From Tipula vernalis (taxonomy: Eukaryota > Arthropoda > Insecta > Diptera > Tipulidae): a DNA stretch of 64,000 bases. A program made the position numbers and the translations under genes. The stretch is from NCBI GenBank assembly GCA_958295665.1, contig OY282558.1:50909389-50973388 (forward strand). Reading direction: 5' to 3'. Positions within the stretch are counted from its first letter, which is position 1. Each line of letters opens with the position of its first letter. Positions 24,150 to 35,979 of the stretch are shown piece by piece. The notes beneath the pieces were generated by a model that was not told the origin of the DNA, ran no database searches, and was given only the letters and a program-made list of their open reading frames with translations.

Positions 24150-25622
24150 AAACCTTGAAGACTAGTCACCCACGTCAAAGCAACTTACACTAATGGCAAT
24201 TGATGTTTTTTATCATATTCATAAACGATTTCAGGGTATGTGCTTCCCTGCGATTTATGAATCGTTGTTGTTGTTAAGTGGAATAGTTGTTGATCTTCTT
24301 CCTATTGGTATACAGCAGTGTTACTAATTTTATTAGTTGCTGCATGCCCAGCAACTTTTATCTTTATTTGGCAATTGAAATAGTCTTATCTTGCACAGCA
24401 CTTAAAATTTCGTTATTATATCTTGTGACAGCCTCATTTGTATTAAATAATTTGATCCTATGTGGACATTTTACTTTAGCCTCTTTATTTGTTACAAACC
24501 ACGATTCCAATAAAATTAATTCACTATCTTCGAGTTGTTGACCGTTTCCAATTTTTATCAGTATTGAAGAAAACGCGCCACAAAATAGGTCGAACATTTT
24601 TCTGCTTCTGCTGCTTATAAATTAGAGTAGCCCGAACTAGCCGTAACTGCCGTAGATCTCCAATCAAAATAATATCTATATCACCAAAGTTAGTATTAAA
24701 ATCTCCTGTGATCTGCTTTAATCGTGAGTCAATCTGAGTAAGTAATTCAGCACCAATCATACTTATTTCATCAATGGTTAACACTTTGATATATTTAGAA
24801 AGTGCTCTATACTGATGTGTTACTTCAGTGCTTAATGGGAGTAATCCGGACAAAGACATTTTTAAGGCAGTATGTACGGTAGTTCCATCAATAGCAACAG
24901 CAGCTTTGCCTGTTGAAGCACATGTGTACGAGTTAAAGCATCCATCATTATCAGTGTATCGGTTATAAATTTCCATGATAAAGTTTATAACAAAAGTTTT
25001 ACCATATCCAGCTGAACCCGTAAAAAATATTTGAAATGGAGAACAGTTTGGAGTTAATAGATTTGAAATGACATGTAGCAAGAGTTCTTTTTGTTTATCG
25101 TTTGCTATTCTCATCAACTCGTAAAACTCTGTATCTGCCCTTAAATTATCTTGTTTTTTTGGCGATAGAACCAAGTTTATTATGTGCAGCTAAGCGAAGA
25201 TCAGCATTCATATCAGACAGATGATTATTATATAAATTTTGAAATGGATTCGATTCAGATGTAACGTTAGCAGCCTCTTGCACTTCATCCTTAAAAATCT
25301 TTCTCGACATAAGTTTCGAGTAATTTCAATAATTTTTTGAATGTCCATGTTAGATTCAAATTCTTTTCGTTTATTTAAAATAACATTTTCATTTTTATTA
25401 TATAGCGAGTATTTCACAATCTTCGTTCCGGAATGGAATGTCTAACATAACCATTTCACGTTTATATTCATTGATATCTTGTCCATTTTCCAGATCTTGG
25501 TGTCGACGTTCGTATTTGTCAAACCAATTCTCCTTCCAAAAATTAGTCGAATCTTCTCCGATGCCTGTAGCGTCTAATGGTTTTTGCATTTTTCTTATCC
25601 TTTGATGATCGACTGGCCGCAC
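24150..25622 (-). pseudogene. Helitron PIF1-type helicase, broken
   Basis: The longest open piece (25174-24524, 216 codons) carries the helicase motifs: Walker A GSAGYGKT (residues 53-60), STGKAA (about 87-92), Walker B IDEIS (134-138) and GDLRQL (172-177, usually GDFxQL). 24597-24364 continues with the region after motif III. Motif VI VALTWVTSLQGLYI (usually VALSRVTS) lies near 24150-24190, with a stop just before it. The Arg finger of motif VI is lost (SR to TW). Upstream pieces 25622-25208 (WFDKYERRHQDLENGQDINE) are the Rep-helicase linker. All frames are broken. Confidence 0.88.
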
Positions 25623-25822
25623 AGTTCAAATAGAGATGACAACAGTCGAACACTTTGACATCGGCTCCCGAAGGAGATACCAAGCCATGCTGTTAAGCAT
25701 ATTTATACCTATTTTTCACGTTATTTCAGCGACATCAAACTCTGTATGTTCATCCATAATTTCAATAATCAATCGTTGAAGAATTGAAGATGAATTTCAA
25801 TGATCAATCGTTGAACACCTCG

Positions 25823-26604
25823 CTAACATACTATATATTCTTTAGTTATGAATTGGATGTTCGTATTGGATTTAAAAATATTAAATGTAAGCGGATTAAA
25901 GGGATTATGGCATTTTTCAATTGGTTGGCGTTTAACAAAATCTCGCGGCCTTTTAATCCCAGCTCGAAGTACATATATTGTAATAATCGTCGTCTGAAAT
26001 AATACAGTGGTATCCATAAAAAGAATCAATATCAGGATAATCGTTATTTCCGAGATTAATTCTGATATCTTTGTAGCGTTTAGCGTAACTCTTAAAGCCA
26101 GTATATTCTTTCTGCATAGGTAATAATATTGTAGTAGATCGGCAAGGCATAAAAAGTGCTTCAAATCTGCAATGCGTGGTTGATTCGCTACTATTTTTTT
26201 ATAGCATGTAAATGTGTGGTTATGCTGATAGCATGTAAATGTGTGGTTATTACCTGATGCTTCTTGTGATGAAACAGATATTAAGTAATTAATTAATTTA
26301 ATAGCATCTAATCTATTCTTATCAAGTGCATTCAATGGAGAATAAGCCAGCCACAATAGTAGATGTGCATGTGCCGACCACCACGATGCTGGAACTCAAT
26401 ACGTATAAACCGTGGATAACATGATATTTCCGTAATTGGATTGAATTTTGGTAATTGTAAAATATTTAGCACAAGTAACTCGTTGACAATTGTTGTTTCT
26501 TCGAGATAATTTAAAAATTCGGCGGATCCTTCCGAAATAGCTATACCAGTATGTTTAAATTTGTAGAGCATTTGGAGTAGATTGCTCCATCCAATTTGGG
26601 TCAT
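25823..26604 (-). pseudogene. Helitron Rep (HUH endonuclease), broken
   Basis: Rep nicks and joins single strands during rolling-circle transposition. The piece 26604-26332 ends with PRFIRIEFQHRGGRHMHI, the HUH motif (two His flanking a hydrophobic residue), normally followed by LLWL; here the frame breaks right there. It continues in 26356-25823 (WLAYSPLNALDKNRLDAIKL, later KRPRDFVKRQPIEKCHNPFN) and ends KEYIVC near 25830, the Y-motif region of the catalytic domain. In the copy seen here GSP before the second His is replaced by GGR. The domain order is right, but the frame is shifted at least twice, so no enzyme can be made. Confidence 0.8.
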
Positions 26605-27383
26605 CCGGTGGCACTAACAGTAAGAAATATAGTACAGTATAATAGGCTTCCCAAACTGTCCAATCATGGCAAAAAGATATTTTTTGCGATCCATCCAATA
26701 CCATGTTGAATTTGGTATTGTGCTTAAAAACGCTAAGATCCTTAGTTCACTAGATGCCATCATGAAAGGAGTTACTTTGACATCTTTTCTAAATTACGGA
26801 ATTGATCAAATAATAAACTTTCAGGTACATTATTTTCACCCGGTGCAATACGTAGGTATTGTTCTTCATTCCATAATAATGTCTGCTGTTGAGGTGTAAG
26901 ACTTTCTTGTACTCGGAATATGGGGGTTGATTTTCATTAAAGAATAAATCATCAACTTTAATATCATAACTGGTACAGAATGGAGACGAAATCAAAATTG
27001 GTTGTCTTGCTCCACTATAATGTCTTGATTGGATAAAACATGTGTAATCGAGGTAACAGCTAATTGTTTATTACTTTTTCGTGTTTGAGATCTTCGGTTT
27101 TGCTCTATTTTTGTTAATGGAATATTTTTTGATATTGTACGACGATTACACAGCACAGAAGAATTTTTCATAGGCACTATACAGCTTGTGTAGTAATAAA
27201 ATTTTGACAATCGTGTGTTACAGTAGACAATGATAAATTGGGTAAATTACCACCAATATGATCAGCAATACGATTGGATACCACTGCAACATTTGAATGA
27301 CTTGAATTTGTACCGGTGGTAACTGGCTGAGACGAAAAGGTCCAGAAGTGATCATTTGTGAATTTGATGTTGATGGAACACAT
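26605..27383 (-). pseudogene. Helitron N-terminal region
   Basis: Pieces in different frames: HSNVAVVSNRIADHIGGNLP, then PVEDLF-like KVDDLFFNENQPPYSEYKKV, then RHYYGMKNNTYVLHRVK, a motif string seen in the region before Rep in insect Helitrons. Around 26640-26780 another frame reads MMASSELRIL and MIGQFGKPI-like text. Function of this part is unknown in the family. Identification rests mainly on the Rep domain that follows in line. Confidence 0.6.
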
Positions 27384-27400
27384 GAAAACTCATTCACAGA

Positions 27401-28155
27401 CGATTGGACTCCTTATCCAAGCATAAATGAATTATAAATTAATAAATTGTTTGAATAAAATTTAACTATTTAGCGGGTTTCGTTAGAATTTGAAAATAAA
27501 AATATAAAGGGCTGAAACCTCATGAGGTGGTCAGAACTTCGGTCTTGATTAATTAAACTACCAAATCAATTCCAAAATGAATCTCTTAAGTCAATCTTCA
27601 GCTCAACCTCCAACTCAATATACAAATCAACCTCCATTTCAATAGCAACATAATTCTAAATGGAATCACTAAGTTAACCGCCAACCAAACCATCCGATAA
27701 ATCACCAAATCAACCCCAAATAAACTTTCAAATCAACCCTTAACCTAACTCCAAATCAACTCTTAAATAATTCCACAATCGAACAATTCACTTAACCCTA
27801 ATACAGGCTAACTAAATCCTAGCTCAACTTCAACTTATACTATATATACTCCGCTCAACTCATACTATCATACCAACGTACCATCATACCATCATACCAT
27901 CATACCGTCATCGAAAATCAACATAATTTTTGAAGTTTTAGAAATTCCTCTGTAGTAACTTTGGACCTGATTATCGTCTCTCAAGAAGGAGATGAATGTT
28001 TGAGATAATTACAGTGACATTTCTTAAGTCTTAAAAAATATTTCTGTAAAGTTTGCTTCAAATCGTTCAATGTGTGTACATTTGTTTAAATATCATACAC
28101 ATATGCTGTACATATATAGTATAGTATATATAAAAACTCACTTTTATATACAGTG
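27401..28155. repeat. CAACTC-rich quasi-repeats and TACCATCA microsatellite
   Basis: From about 27540 to 27865 the sequence is a loose string of AAATCAACCTCAA / AACTCAAC variants without a fixed period. It leads into four TACCATCA 8-mers at 27879-27910 (the last with one change). Similar CAACTC strings return at about 28805-28930. No coding content. It may be the decayed edges of one repeat family, split by the elements at 28158-28790. Confidence 0.55.
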
Positions 28156-28157
28156 AA

Positions 28158-28290
28158 ATCTCATTTCAACGGACACTCAATTTAGCGGAATCCTCACTTC
28201 AACGGACACACTTTTTAGTCCCATGTAACTGAAGTTTTTCAATGAAAACCTCCCTTAGATAAGCTGATACTTTATTAGATCGGACACGGA
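28158..28290 (+). repeat. Possible pogo/Tigger-like element end
   Basis: CAGTGAAATCTCATTTCAAC and CGGACACTCAATTTAGCGGA, with a nearby second TTCAACGGACACA, resemble the ends of pogo/Tigger-type transposons and MITEs (CAGTRAAACCTC..., ACGGACACTC). It is preceded by TATATA, compatible with a TA target. The opposite inverted end was not found, so this would be a one-ended fragment. Confidence 0.4.
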
Positions 28291-28429
28291 TAAATGTTTC
28301 TACGATAGTACAGGTTTTACGAGTACACTTCTAATTGAATCTTTTACACTTCAATTTGTTCCTTTTACACTTCAAATAGAACCTTTAACGTTTCAAATTG
28401 AACCTTTAGCAAATTATATGTATGGCCAA

Positions 28430-28710
28430 TTAGGATAGAACTTGCCTATTTCTTAACCGGTTTTAGTGAAATTTGTGATGATGATGATTTTTGAATAAAA
28501 TTCTGGAATATGGCAAAAAATAAAAAATAAATGAAATTTGACATGTGCGTTGGAAATGGAATTCTAAAATGATTTTTTGGTAAAGTTATGGAATATGACA
28601 ACAACTTTATCTAAAACTCATTTTAGAACCCCATTTTCATCACACATGTCAAATTTCGTCATAATCGGTTAAGGAATAGCCAGGTTTCATTCTATTTGGC
28701 CATATTCCAG
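28430..28710. repeat. Imperfect inverted repeat (foldback)
   Basis: The left arm GGCCAATTAGGATAGAACTT / CCTATTTCTTAACCGG pairs with the right arm (TAATCGGTTAAGGAATAGCC, TTCTATTTGGCC) after reverse complement, with scattered mismatches. The middle holds repeated TTATGGAATATG and TAAAGTTATGG blocks. It looks like an old foldback insertion. Confidence 0.6.
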
Positions 28711-28804
28711 AACTTTATCTAAAAATCATTTGAAAATCCCATTTTCATTGGAATTGCTAGATTTCAACAAAATCGGCAAACTAATATAAAAAATTGGTCA
28801 ACAA

Positions 28805-29150
28805 CTCACTGTATTCTATCCGACTCTAACTTAACTCCAACTCAACTTCAACTCGACCCACAAATTGACCCCTAACTTTACCTTCAAATCAACAACAAAT
28901 TCAATGCCCAATTCAATAATCAAATCAGCATATATTAAAAATTCGTAAATATTTTTACCACATATAACCCAGGTGTTTTGGTTCAATTCGTAAGGCAGGT
29001 ACCTCACATACAGACAGATACAGACATACAGACATCCAGATATCCAGATATCCAGACAGACGGACCGACATTTCTTTTTCTTTGTTGCGTTTTTAGACTC
29101 AGGGACTTTTAAAACGTCGAGAAAAGTGGTTTTGAACCAACCAAATTTTT
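28805..29150. repeat. Simple-sequence region with ACAGACA/ATCCAGAT units
   Basis: CAACTC-type quasi-repeats run to about 28930. Next comes a run of CATACAGACA and ATATCCAGAT units at 29005-29060, then GACTCAGGGACTTTTAAAAC. Read on the minus strand, the last part and the GTCTGTCTG-type run recall the segment at 58.9 kb, suggesting one dispersed repeat family. Confidence 0.5.
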
Positions 29151-29919
29151 GATCATTTTTGACAGGATTTCAATACTTTGGTCTTTTTAGACTTGTAATT
29201 GTATTTTTAAATCAAATATCCAATTTTCTCTGAAATACTATCATAATTCGATTCAAATTTAATTTAAAATTAAACGTCAATTGAAACAAATTTAATTCTG
29301 AACGTCTGAAATTCTATTATGTGAAGAAGTTTGATTATAAAATGGCTGATATCGTTGAACTTTGATTCAAATTTATATTAAATTTTGTAAATTTGAGTGA
29401 ATTTTAAAATTATCTCAATTCAAATGTATGTACTAGAATTAATGTATTGGCTTCAATTTTTTCCTTTAATAAAATCAATTTCGACTCAAGCTTCAATAAT
29501 TTTTTGTCAAATTGTATTCAAATTTTTACTGTCATATTTCGATTCAAATTTAAAATTGTAAGTGGACGTTCAGAATTTAAGTGAAGGTGTTTGATCCAGT
29601 TAACAGTTGCTTAGCTCCATTTTTGATCAGTCGTATATCTTATTTAATCGAGAAAATATTTTTGACCAAAGAGGGATATATGAATGTAGATACAGGGAAC
29701 CACCTCATAAATCTACCTCAGTTATCGCAAAAATTAAATTCGAAATCATTTTTCATCCAAAAGAAACACAAAAAAAAATTAATAAATTGTTATCTATCAA
29801 ACTCATTATTTTATCCACTTTTCTTGTCTCGGATTTTCTCGATTTTTCCGCACTCAATTTTTCATTTGATTTTCACAATAAATATTATTTCCTATCATTG
29901 ACTGATTATGATTATACGT

Positions 29920-29938
29920 ACACACACACACACACACA
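29920..29938. repeat. (AC)n microsatellite
   Basis: Uninterrupted dinucleotide run, read directly. Confidence 0.95.
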
Positions 29939-30435
29939 GACAAAAAAGTAATAATAATAATAATCATCTATCCTTAAATATGTAGCTCCTCGTTGTCGAA
30001 ACTCATCCAGAAAAAAGAAACAGAAAGGAAAACTGTATTAGTTTGTGCTATATGGAAAATGCCAAAGAACGGAAAAATAAGGAAATATGGGAAAAAAGGA
30101 AAATTACAATAATAATAATAATAATAATTGAAAAAGGATGAGATGAGATAAAAATAAAAAAAAATTCTGCTATATCTCTAAATATGGTATGTGGGTGCGC
30201 GGGTGCACGAGCAATAGAAGAAGAAAGTCATCCAATTTAGTAAATCGTTGAGGTTTTTTTTTCTGCTCCTCCGTTGTTTGCTTTTGCAAAATGATAGATA
30301 AAAATCCCAACCGACGACGTATAGCTATACAGAGAGTAGAAAGAAGTTTCCGGTTTTAATGAGTTTGTTTTCTACTTGGAACCATCTATAACGGTCTATC
30401 TATCCATCTATATTGTATATACATAAAAATTTAGC

Positions 30436-30456
30436 TGTGTGTGTGTGTGTGTGTGT
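30436..30456. repeat. (TG)n microsatellite
   Basis: Uninterrupted dinucleotide run, followed by CTGTG. Confidence 0.95.
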
Positions 30457-33400
30457 CTGTGTATTTGGTTTGATGGTGCGGTTAATGATAATCATTATCG
30501 TTCTTATATATTGCAATGATTTTATTAGATTTCTTCCACTTTACTTGAAAGAAAATTTTGTTTTTTATATAGCTTTAGCTCTCTGTGTGCTTTTAATAAC
30601 TATACAAAAAAGTTAAATCATTTAACTTTTGCGTATTTATTAGCATAATTTGTGGAAATTTGATAATTTTGCTTTATAGAATATTTCTGAATTAATTTTC
30701 GCTGGTAGTTTATGGACTATAAAAACGCGGGATGGTTCGTTGGTGGTGCGATCAATCGAACAAATGGTGTTTCTAATAGAAATAAGCGGTGGGGTAATTT
30801 TTTCTAAAAAGTTTATTTAATACTAGAGCTAGTGTGTGTAGGCTTTGTACTAAGTGTTTTACCAAATTTCAATGACTAAATCTGTTCAACAAAAATCAAA
30901 ATATTTACGTTCATTTATTCTTTCTGTGATGTTCATGTTCTTTGAAATGCGTTAAAATGGGAGACATATATCTATGATTAGGTTTGCAGAATATACGTTG
31001 TTTTTGTCCACCAGAAAAGAGTTAGAGAGTAACGAGCGTTTTAATTAACAAGAAGAATCGAAAGTGACCAAATTAACTAAATTCACAGTAACTTAAAATC
31101 TAACACTGCACATAAGTAATAAACGTAAAAAAACTTTATATAAAACTCGAACACTATATTAAAAACCATCACCCCTTAATAAATTCTGCAACCCTTCAAA
31201 AACATTTCCAGAACATAAAATTCCTCAACACGAACGCACACAATTTACGAGCGCGCAAGAAGAAGTATCGGGGTGCGGAATTTTTAATTTTGCCGAATCT
31301 ATTGTTTTATTGCAAAAATACAACTGGAATAGCCTCATAATTTTAAGGTTGCAATTCCTTATCCCACTTTCATTCTTCTTATCTAATATTTTATGCTGTG
31401 TTTTGGTGCGTTTGGGGAATTCTAAAAATTACAACAACAAAAATTGTAACGTTTATTCATCCCAACAAAACAAAACATCCCTTCAATAATATAACAGGCA
31501 AAAATCATAAAAAAAAATTGTTGTTGGTGTTGTATTATCGATTTTCCTAGCAATGTATATACAGTGTTTTCCATAATGCTTTCCCGAAATGAACAAAATT
31601 AAGTGCAAGAAATACAGGAAATTTGTTTGTCTGTCGCTTTATATTTTTGTGCTTTTTTTTTGTATGACGAGTACATACGTACTCGTATATATCGAAATTG
31701 TTTTTAAGTTAACGAGAAAAATTAGTTGGCAGGAATACTGATGTGACAATAAGGATGGGTAGGTAGCTACCTACCTACCAGGTTTGGATCAAAATATTTG
31801 GGATAATTCAAAAGATATTTTGTGATATATACAAACAAAATACTAAAATAGGATTTTATTGTTTCAATTTCTGGTCCTTTTTTTATACATACACATATAT
31901 ACTCGTATGTACATGTGTATGTGTTGAAGGGACACACAATCAAGCTTCAAGGTATGTAATGGGAAAGGCGATAGGAAAATATGTCATATTCACAGCTTTA
32001 TGTATGTACTCGTTCATATAACAACAAAGGTTTTGATCTCTCGACTAAAATATTTTGGGACTGAAATATTCTTCAATGAAAATTTACCGATTTGAGGGGT
32101 GGGTGGGTAAATGAAATTCCGATGTATACATATAAATAAACAAAAAAAACTTTAAAGTCGCCATTCGCCAATTGTTGCCACTTGAATTGGCGATAAATCA
32201 GGAAAGTGGATTTTTTTCGCTTTGTATTACGTGTTCATTTGTTTTTTATTCTCGATTTCATAAATTTTCGATAAATTTAAATTTTTTCATAAGTATTTTA
32301 TGAAAATAGTTTTGTTCTCAAGACGAATTGGTTTTTTCATAATCGCTCTGTAATAACAAAAAAAAAATGATTTTTGGAAAAAGTTTTAAAGAAGAAAAAA
32401 TGCTAGGCTAGACTATACTAAAGCGCGAAGGCCAGATTGTCTCGTATAAAACTAAATTTTTTTTTTTTTTTTTGAACCTTTAATAAGGAAATAAAAACCA
32501 TTTTCATTTTTTGTATGAGGACGTGTGGTAATAGCATCCTTCTTCGTATAACTGTGCGCACAACGTTTATTTCATTTTTTTATATTTCAATAACAATCAA
32601 ATTTTATGATAATATCTGTGAAAAGCTCTCTATACACCATGAGTATTTTACACTTTTAAATGCGGAATAATGAAAAGCTTTTTTTTTGCTACTGTATATT
32701 GGAATTTTTAAATTAAGCCAATAAAATTGTGATTAGATATAATAAAAGGTAAGAGATTTGAATTAATTTTCGGTTTTATATATCTATGAGAGTACTAACA
32801 ATTGGAAATTTTGTGGTATTTTTAGATTTTCGTAGAATTGATATCTTTTTTCGGAATATTGAACCAATCATGATTTTATTCCAATTACCTATTCAAATAT
32901 ATTTGTTGGTGTTTAGAATATAATTGGGATAGTAATTGCTGTCATTAAAAAGTGAAACTCGGTTATCTATCTTGTTGCGGTTCGTTATTTCAAAGTTTCG
33001 TTAGTTCAATACGACTATATGTAGGTTAATATAACTTGATGGATTGGGTGGATAAATCATCGAACTATTCTTTTTGAGCCTGTTATAGATTTTACTGGAT
33101 TGGCCGAGATCGTGGTTCTGGATCAATAAAGCTTGATTGTAAAAGAATATCTGATAAATGCGGATCAAAAATTACAAACTTAAATATTTGGCTTCGATTT
33201 TTTTTAATACATTAGAATTTTTATTCACTTTATAATTGGCGCACTAATATTCTGGAAATTCTTTATTTCCACTCCATTTTTAATTTTAATTTCCATTTTT
33301 CCAGAATATTTTGAAATTAAATCCTCATTTTCCCGAATATTTTAACATTAAATCTTCTTTATTAATTTTTGTTGAATGTTAATTAATTCATGTAATTTCC

Positions 33401-33476
33401 AATATGCTACCGGTGATTAGACCATTTTAAATGTGTTTTTATTAACACTAGAAGTATATTAGTATTTACAAACGGT

Positions 33477-33530
33477 AATTCAACGAAACCAACTAATAGA
33501 CAGACTTCTATTAGTTGGTTTCGTTGAATT
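33477..33530. repeat. Perfect 24-bp inverted repeat, 6-base loop
   Basis: Arms 33477-33500 and 33507-33530 (AATTCAACGAAACCAACTAA...) are perfect reverse complements around CAGACT. It sits six bases before the longer inverted repeat at 33537. It may be a small hairpin insertion. The size is that of a short pre-miRNA stem, but no such function is shown. Confidence 0.9.
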
Positions 33531-33536
33531 GATTGA

Positions 33537-33935
33537 GAAGATTGTAAGAGAATTCAATCCAGTTTCGAACTGATGAGCTTATGATTATGAAAAAGTCAAT
33601 CTTCTCATCAGGCCGCGGCGACTGGACTGATTATACCACAATTTACATTCTATATATACAGAATGTGCTGTGCGTTTAAGTTCAACAAAAATTAATAAAG
33701 TAAAAATTAGCTTACACACAGAGCTGTGTGAATATCGTGAAGAAGAAAAATTGTAAGAGGGTTCATCTGTATTAGTTATGATTCGCTAGTACTTAAGCGC
33801 ACAGCACATTCTGTATATATAGAATGTAAATTGTGGTATAATCAGTCCAGTCGCCGCAGCCTGATGAGAAGATTGATTTTTTCATAATCATAAGCTTATT
33901 AGTTCGAAACTGGATTTAATTCTCTTACAATCTTC
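33537..33935. repeat. Inverted repeat with 144-bp arms (MITE/foldback)
   Basis: The arms 33537-33680 and 33792-33935 are equal in length and differ at only about six positions after reverse complement. Landmarks: GAAGATTGTAAGAGAATT at the tip, AAGCTTATGATTATG or its near copy, GGCGACTGGACTGATTATAC, ATACAGAATGTGCTGTGCG. The 111-bp middle is unique and AT-rich, with GCTTACACACAGAGCTGTGT. No coding capacity. Near-identity of the arms suggests a fairly recent insertion or ongoing arm conversion. No target duplication was identified. Confidence 0.92.
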
Positions 33936-34009
33936 GAAACATATTAAAAATCATATAATTAAATCTTCCTTTTTCAGGAATAAATTTTTCATTTTGTACT
34001 TTAATCTTT

Positions 34010-34353
34010 GTGACGTATGTCATTCTATCAGTGTGTCGTTTAATCAGGTTTTTGTCAGGCTATTATACAATTAAGAATCCTTTTCGCTTTACTTTTACGG
34101 AAACCATGTTATTTTTTGCCAAATTGCTCCCCAATTTTTTCGTCTATTCTTTTGTGAGTAACTTTGCGAATAAATGTTTTCGAAGTGTGTTCCTTCTTCG
34201 ATCACCAAATATTACCAAACCCTTTTCATAGTTCATTGTATTTTTCTGATGTCATGAGCTGGAAGTCACCGTAGTCTAGTCAACTTTCCAATTTATCATG
34301 TGATTGAATTTAGGAGAAATCTCGGTTTTTAAATTTATTTTGCGTTAAGAACA
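34010..34353. other. Unassigned spacer
   Basis: AT-rich DNA between two inverted-repeat elements. A 73-codon open frame is present but has no recognisable content. Confidence 0.35.
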
Positions 34354-34836
34354 GGGCCCTATTGCACCAACTAATTATCACTTATTACTTATCAACTTAT
34401 CATAATTTTTGATAATTTTCTGCAGCACCTAATTGAAATTTGCTAAGTATTTAATTGACTTATAATAAGTGATAAGCACTCACTTATCAAAATTAAGTTG
34501 CACCGATTCGTGAAATGATAAATGATAAGTAATATTTGAATAAGCGATAAGTTTAAGGTGTTTGATAAGTTTTTCGTAGTTCTGTTACACCAGAAGTTTT
34601 TACTTATCAATAATCGACTACTTTAATGATAACTTATCCAAAATATCAATAAGAAAAATTTCATACTGTAATTTTATATAGATCATTACAACTTATCATA
34701 AAAATTTGATAATTTGTCAATTGATAAGATAAAAACATTCTGAAGTGCAACGCTTATCACTTATAATTATCAAAAAAATCTAACTTATGATAAGTGGCTA
34801 AGTAATAAGTGATAAGTAGTTGGTGCAATAGGGCCC
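34354..34836. repeat. MITE with GGGCCCTATTGCACCAACTA termini
   Basis: The left end GGGCCCTATTGCACCAACTA and its reverse complement at 34817-34836 define a 483-bp element. Similarity of the ends continues inward for about 48 bp (TTATCACTTATTACTTA). The interior is packed with TTATCACTTAT / ATAAGTGATAA variants on both strands and has no coding frame. The GGGCCC-start is reminiscent of PIF/Harbinger-like ends, but no 3-bp target duplication can be read, so the superfamily is open. Confidence 0.88.
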
Positions 34837-34879
34837 AGGTGAGGGAGCTTTTTCCATAAGTAAAAAATATTAACAATTC

Positions 34880-35625
34880 CATTTAACTACATAAGTCGTC
34901 GTTTGCATATTCTGAGAGAGCCCATCAATTTTGTAAACTCCTGACAACGTTTGCTCTGAAAGTTGACTGCCTTAAACGGTTGATATCTCGAATGGGATAC
35001 TAAATCGTGACCCGTATTATCTACGATTGCAAGATAGCAAATGCTTGAACCCATGGGATCTTTGATAAGCAATGTAAGATTTGGAGCAATACCTGATGTC
35101 AATATTCATTTCATACTAACCAGAAACACTGAATAACCAACTTTGGTGTTGTTCGAAATGCTTGATTCCCTAATAAACAGCAAGTAATTTACGGACAAAA
35201 GTGAAATATTTCTTTTCAGGAGGCAACAATTTCTTAGAGTAACAACCTGGCGGCTCCCATTTAGGGTTATCAAACTGTTGTAGTTGCCACTGCTACTCGA
35301 GAAGCAAATGAAGTTAGGCGAATTGAAAAATTATCGGGAAGGTGACTAATGAGTGTAGCTTGAGCCAGAGAATGTTTAACTGTTTCTAGTGTTTCACCAC
35401 AACGTGACCGTGTGAGTGATTCTTTTTACTAATTTTTTGAAAATTCGTTCACGTACTGGAGAAAGCGAGCGGCTATTTTTTTTTCTTGAGTGTTTCTTAA
35501 TATAGGCCGTAATGGAAAAGTTGTTGGGATATCTTTTCCAAGTGTGATTTGGATTCATCTTCGTTTATCGATTTAGAAAAATTAGTAGTTACTGAATTTA
35601 TAAAACGTTGAAAAGTTTTTGCGTT
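34880..35625 (-). pseudogene. Ty3/gypsy RT end and RNase H fragment
   Basis: Minus-strand text in changing frames: EDESKSHLEKISQQLFHYGL (end of RT), ITHTVTL, then LKHSLAQATLISHLPDNFSI, the D-A-S block, FDNPKWEPPGCYSKKL, PPEKKYFTFVRKLLAVY and IKHF. This is the RNase H of a gypsy-type pol (family pattern: SLAxATLL.HP, DAS..A.GAVLQQ, FFSKKLSPAEKKYSTFDREL, IKHFR). The frame at 35102-34887 follows in line, but I do not recognise it. Frameshifts and stops throughout. It lies between two inverted-repeat elements. Confidence 0.75.
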
Positions 35626-35979
35626 CTATGACCACTGTATTATACATAAAAATTTGCTGAATCACTACGACTGAATACCTTTTGCTGGCACGGTTAAAAC
35701 GGCCGCCAGTTTTTGCTGTCCTAGTTTTGAACCAGATACAATTGTTAAAGTTTGCTGCAGAAAATAAAACGCCGATAATGTAGATTACGTTATTAACATC
35801 TCAACCAAAAATATAAAAAATTGATGATACCAGCCGAAAGTTAGTAAGATACATAGCTTTCATGCCTATACATGGCAAAACCTCGTTCCACTTTCACGTG
35901 GAAAGTTATCCAAAGAGTCCAACAATTTTTTTTAATAATTTGTTTGGAAACAGCCTCAGTGTTAAATCTATGCAGTTTC
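35626..35979. repeat. Outer part of a foldback family (CAGCCGAAAGT motifs)
   Basis: Contains CCAGCCGAAAGTTAGTAAGA and GATAATGTAGATTACGTTAT, diverged relatives of the arms at 35980 onward and of their inverted copies at 36960-37035 (ACTTTCGGCTGGACTAATGT). Probably the worn outer arm of the same palindromic element. No gene. Confidence 0.5.

Larger units (their letters stand above)
23420..27400 (-). mobile_element. Helitron, nearly full-length coding region, degenerate
   Basis: On the minus strand, parts of a rolling-circle transposon protein follow in the expected order: N-terminal region (27383-26605), HUH Rep (26604-25823), linker (25622-25208), PIF1-type helicase (25174-about 24150) and an APE-type endonuclease at the C-terminus (about 24060-23420). 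Frameshifts separate nearly every block. Presence of the endonuclease after the helicase is a known variant of animal Helitrons (Helitron2/Helentron-like). I could not place the termini: no clear 5'-TC or CTRR-hairpin end was found. Confidence 0.85.
29151..33470. other. Long AT-rich region without recognised genes
   Basis: I see no coding content here on either strand. Overlapping short frames at 29581-29951 are AT-rich and end in the CA microsatellite. Simple repeats stand out: (CA)n 29920-29938, (TAA)n around 29949-29964 and 30106-30127, (GT)n 30436-30456, and a T-run near 32457. ACATATATACTCGTATGTAC-type motifs (about 31890-31915) are common in fly intergenic DNA. This could be intron or intergenic sequence of an unseen host gene. 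Confidence 0.5.

Noticed and set aside
29581..29951. Two overlapping open frames of 106 and 114 codons
   Set aside because: AT-rich, overlap in different frames, run into a CA microsatellite; no recognisable domain.
33477..33530. Hairpin of microRNA precursor size
   Set aside because: A perfect stem with a 6-base loop looks more like an inverted-repeat insertion; no sign of a mature miRNA or conservation.
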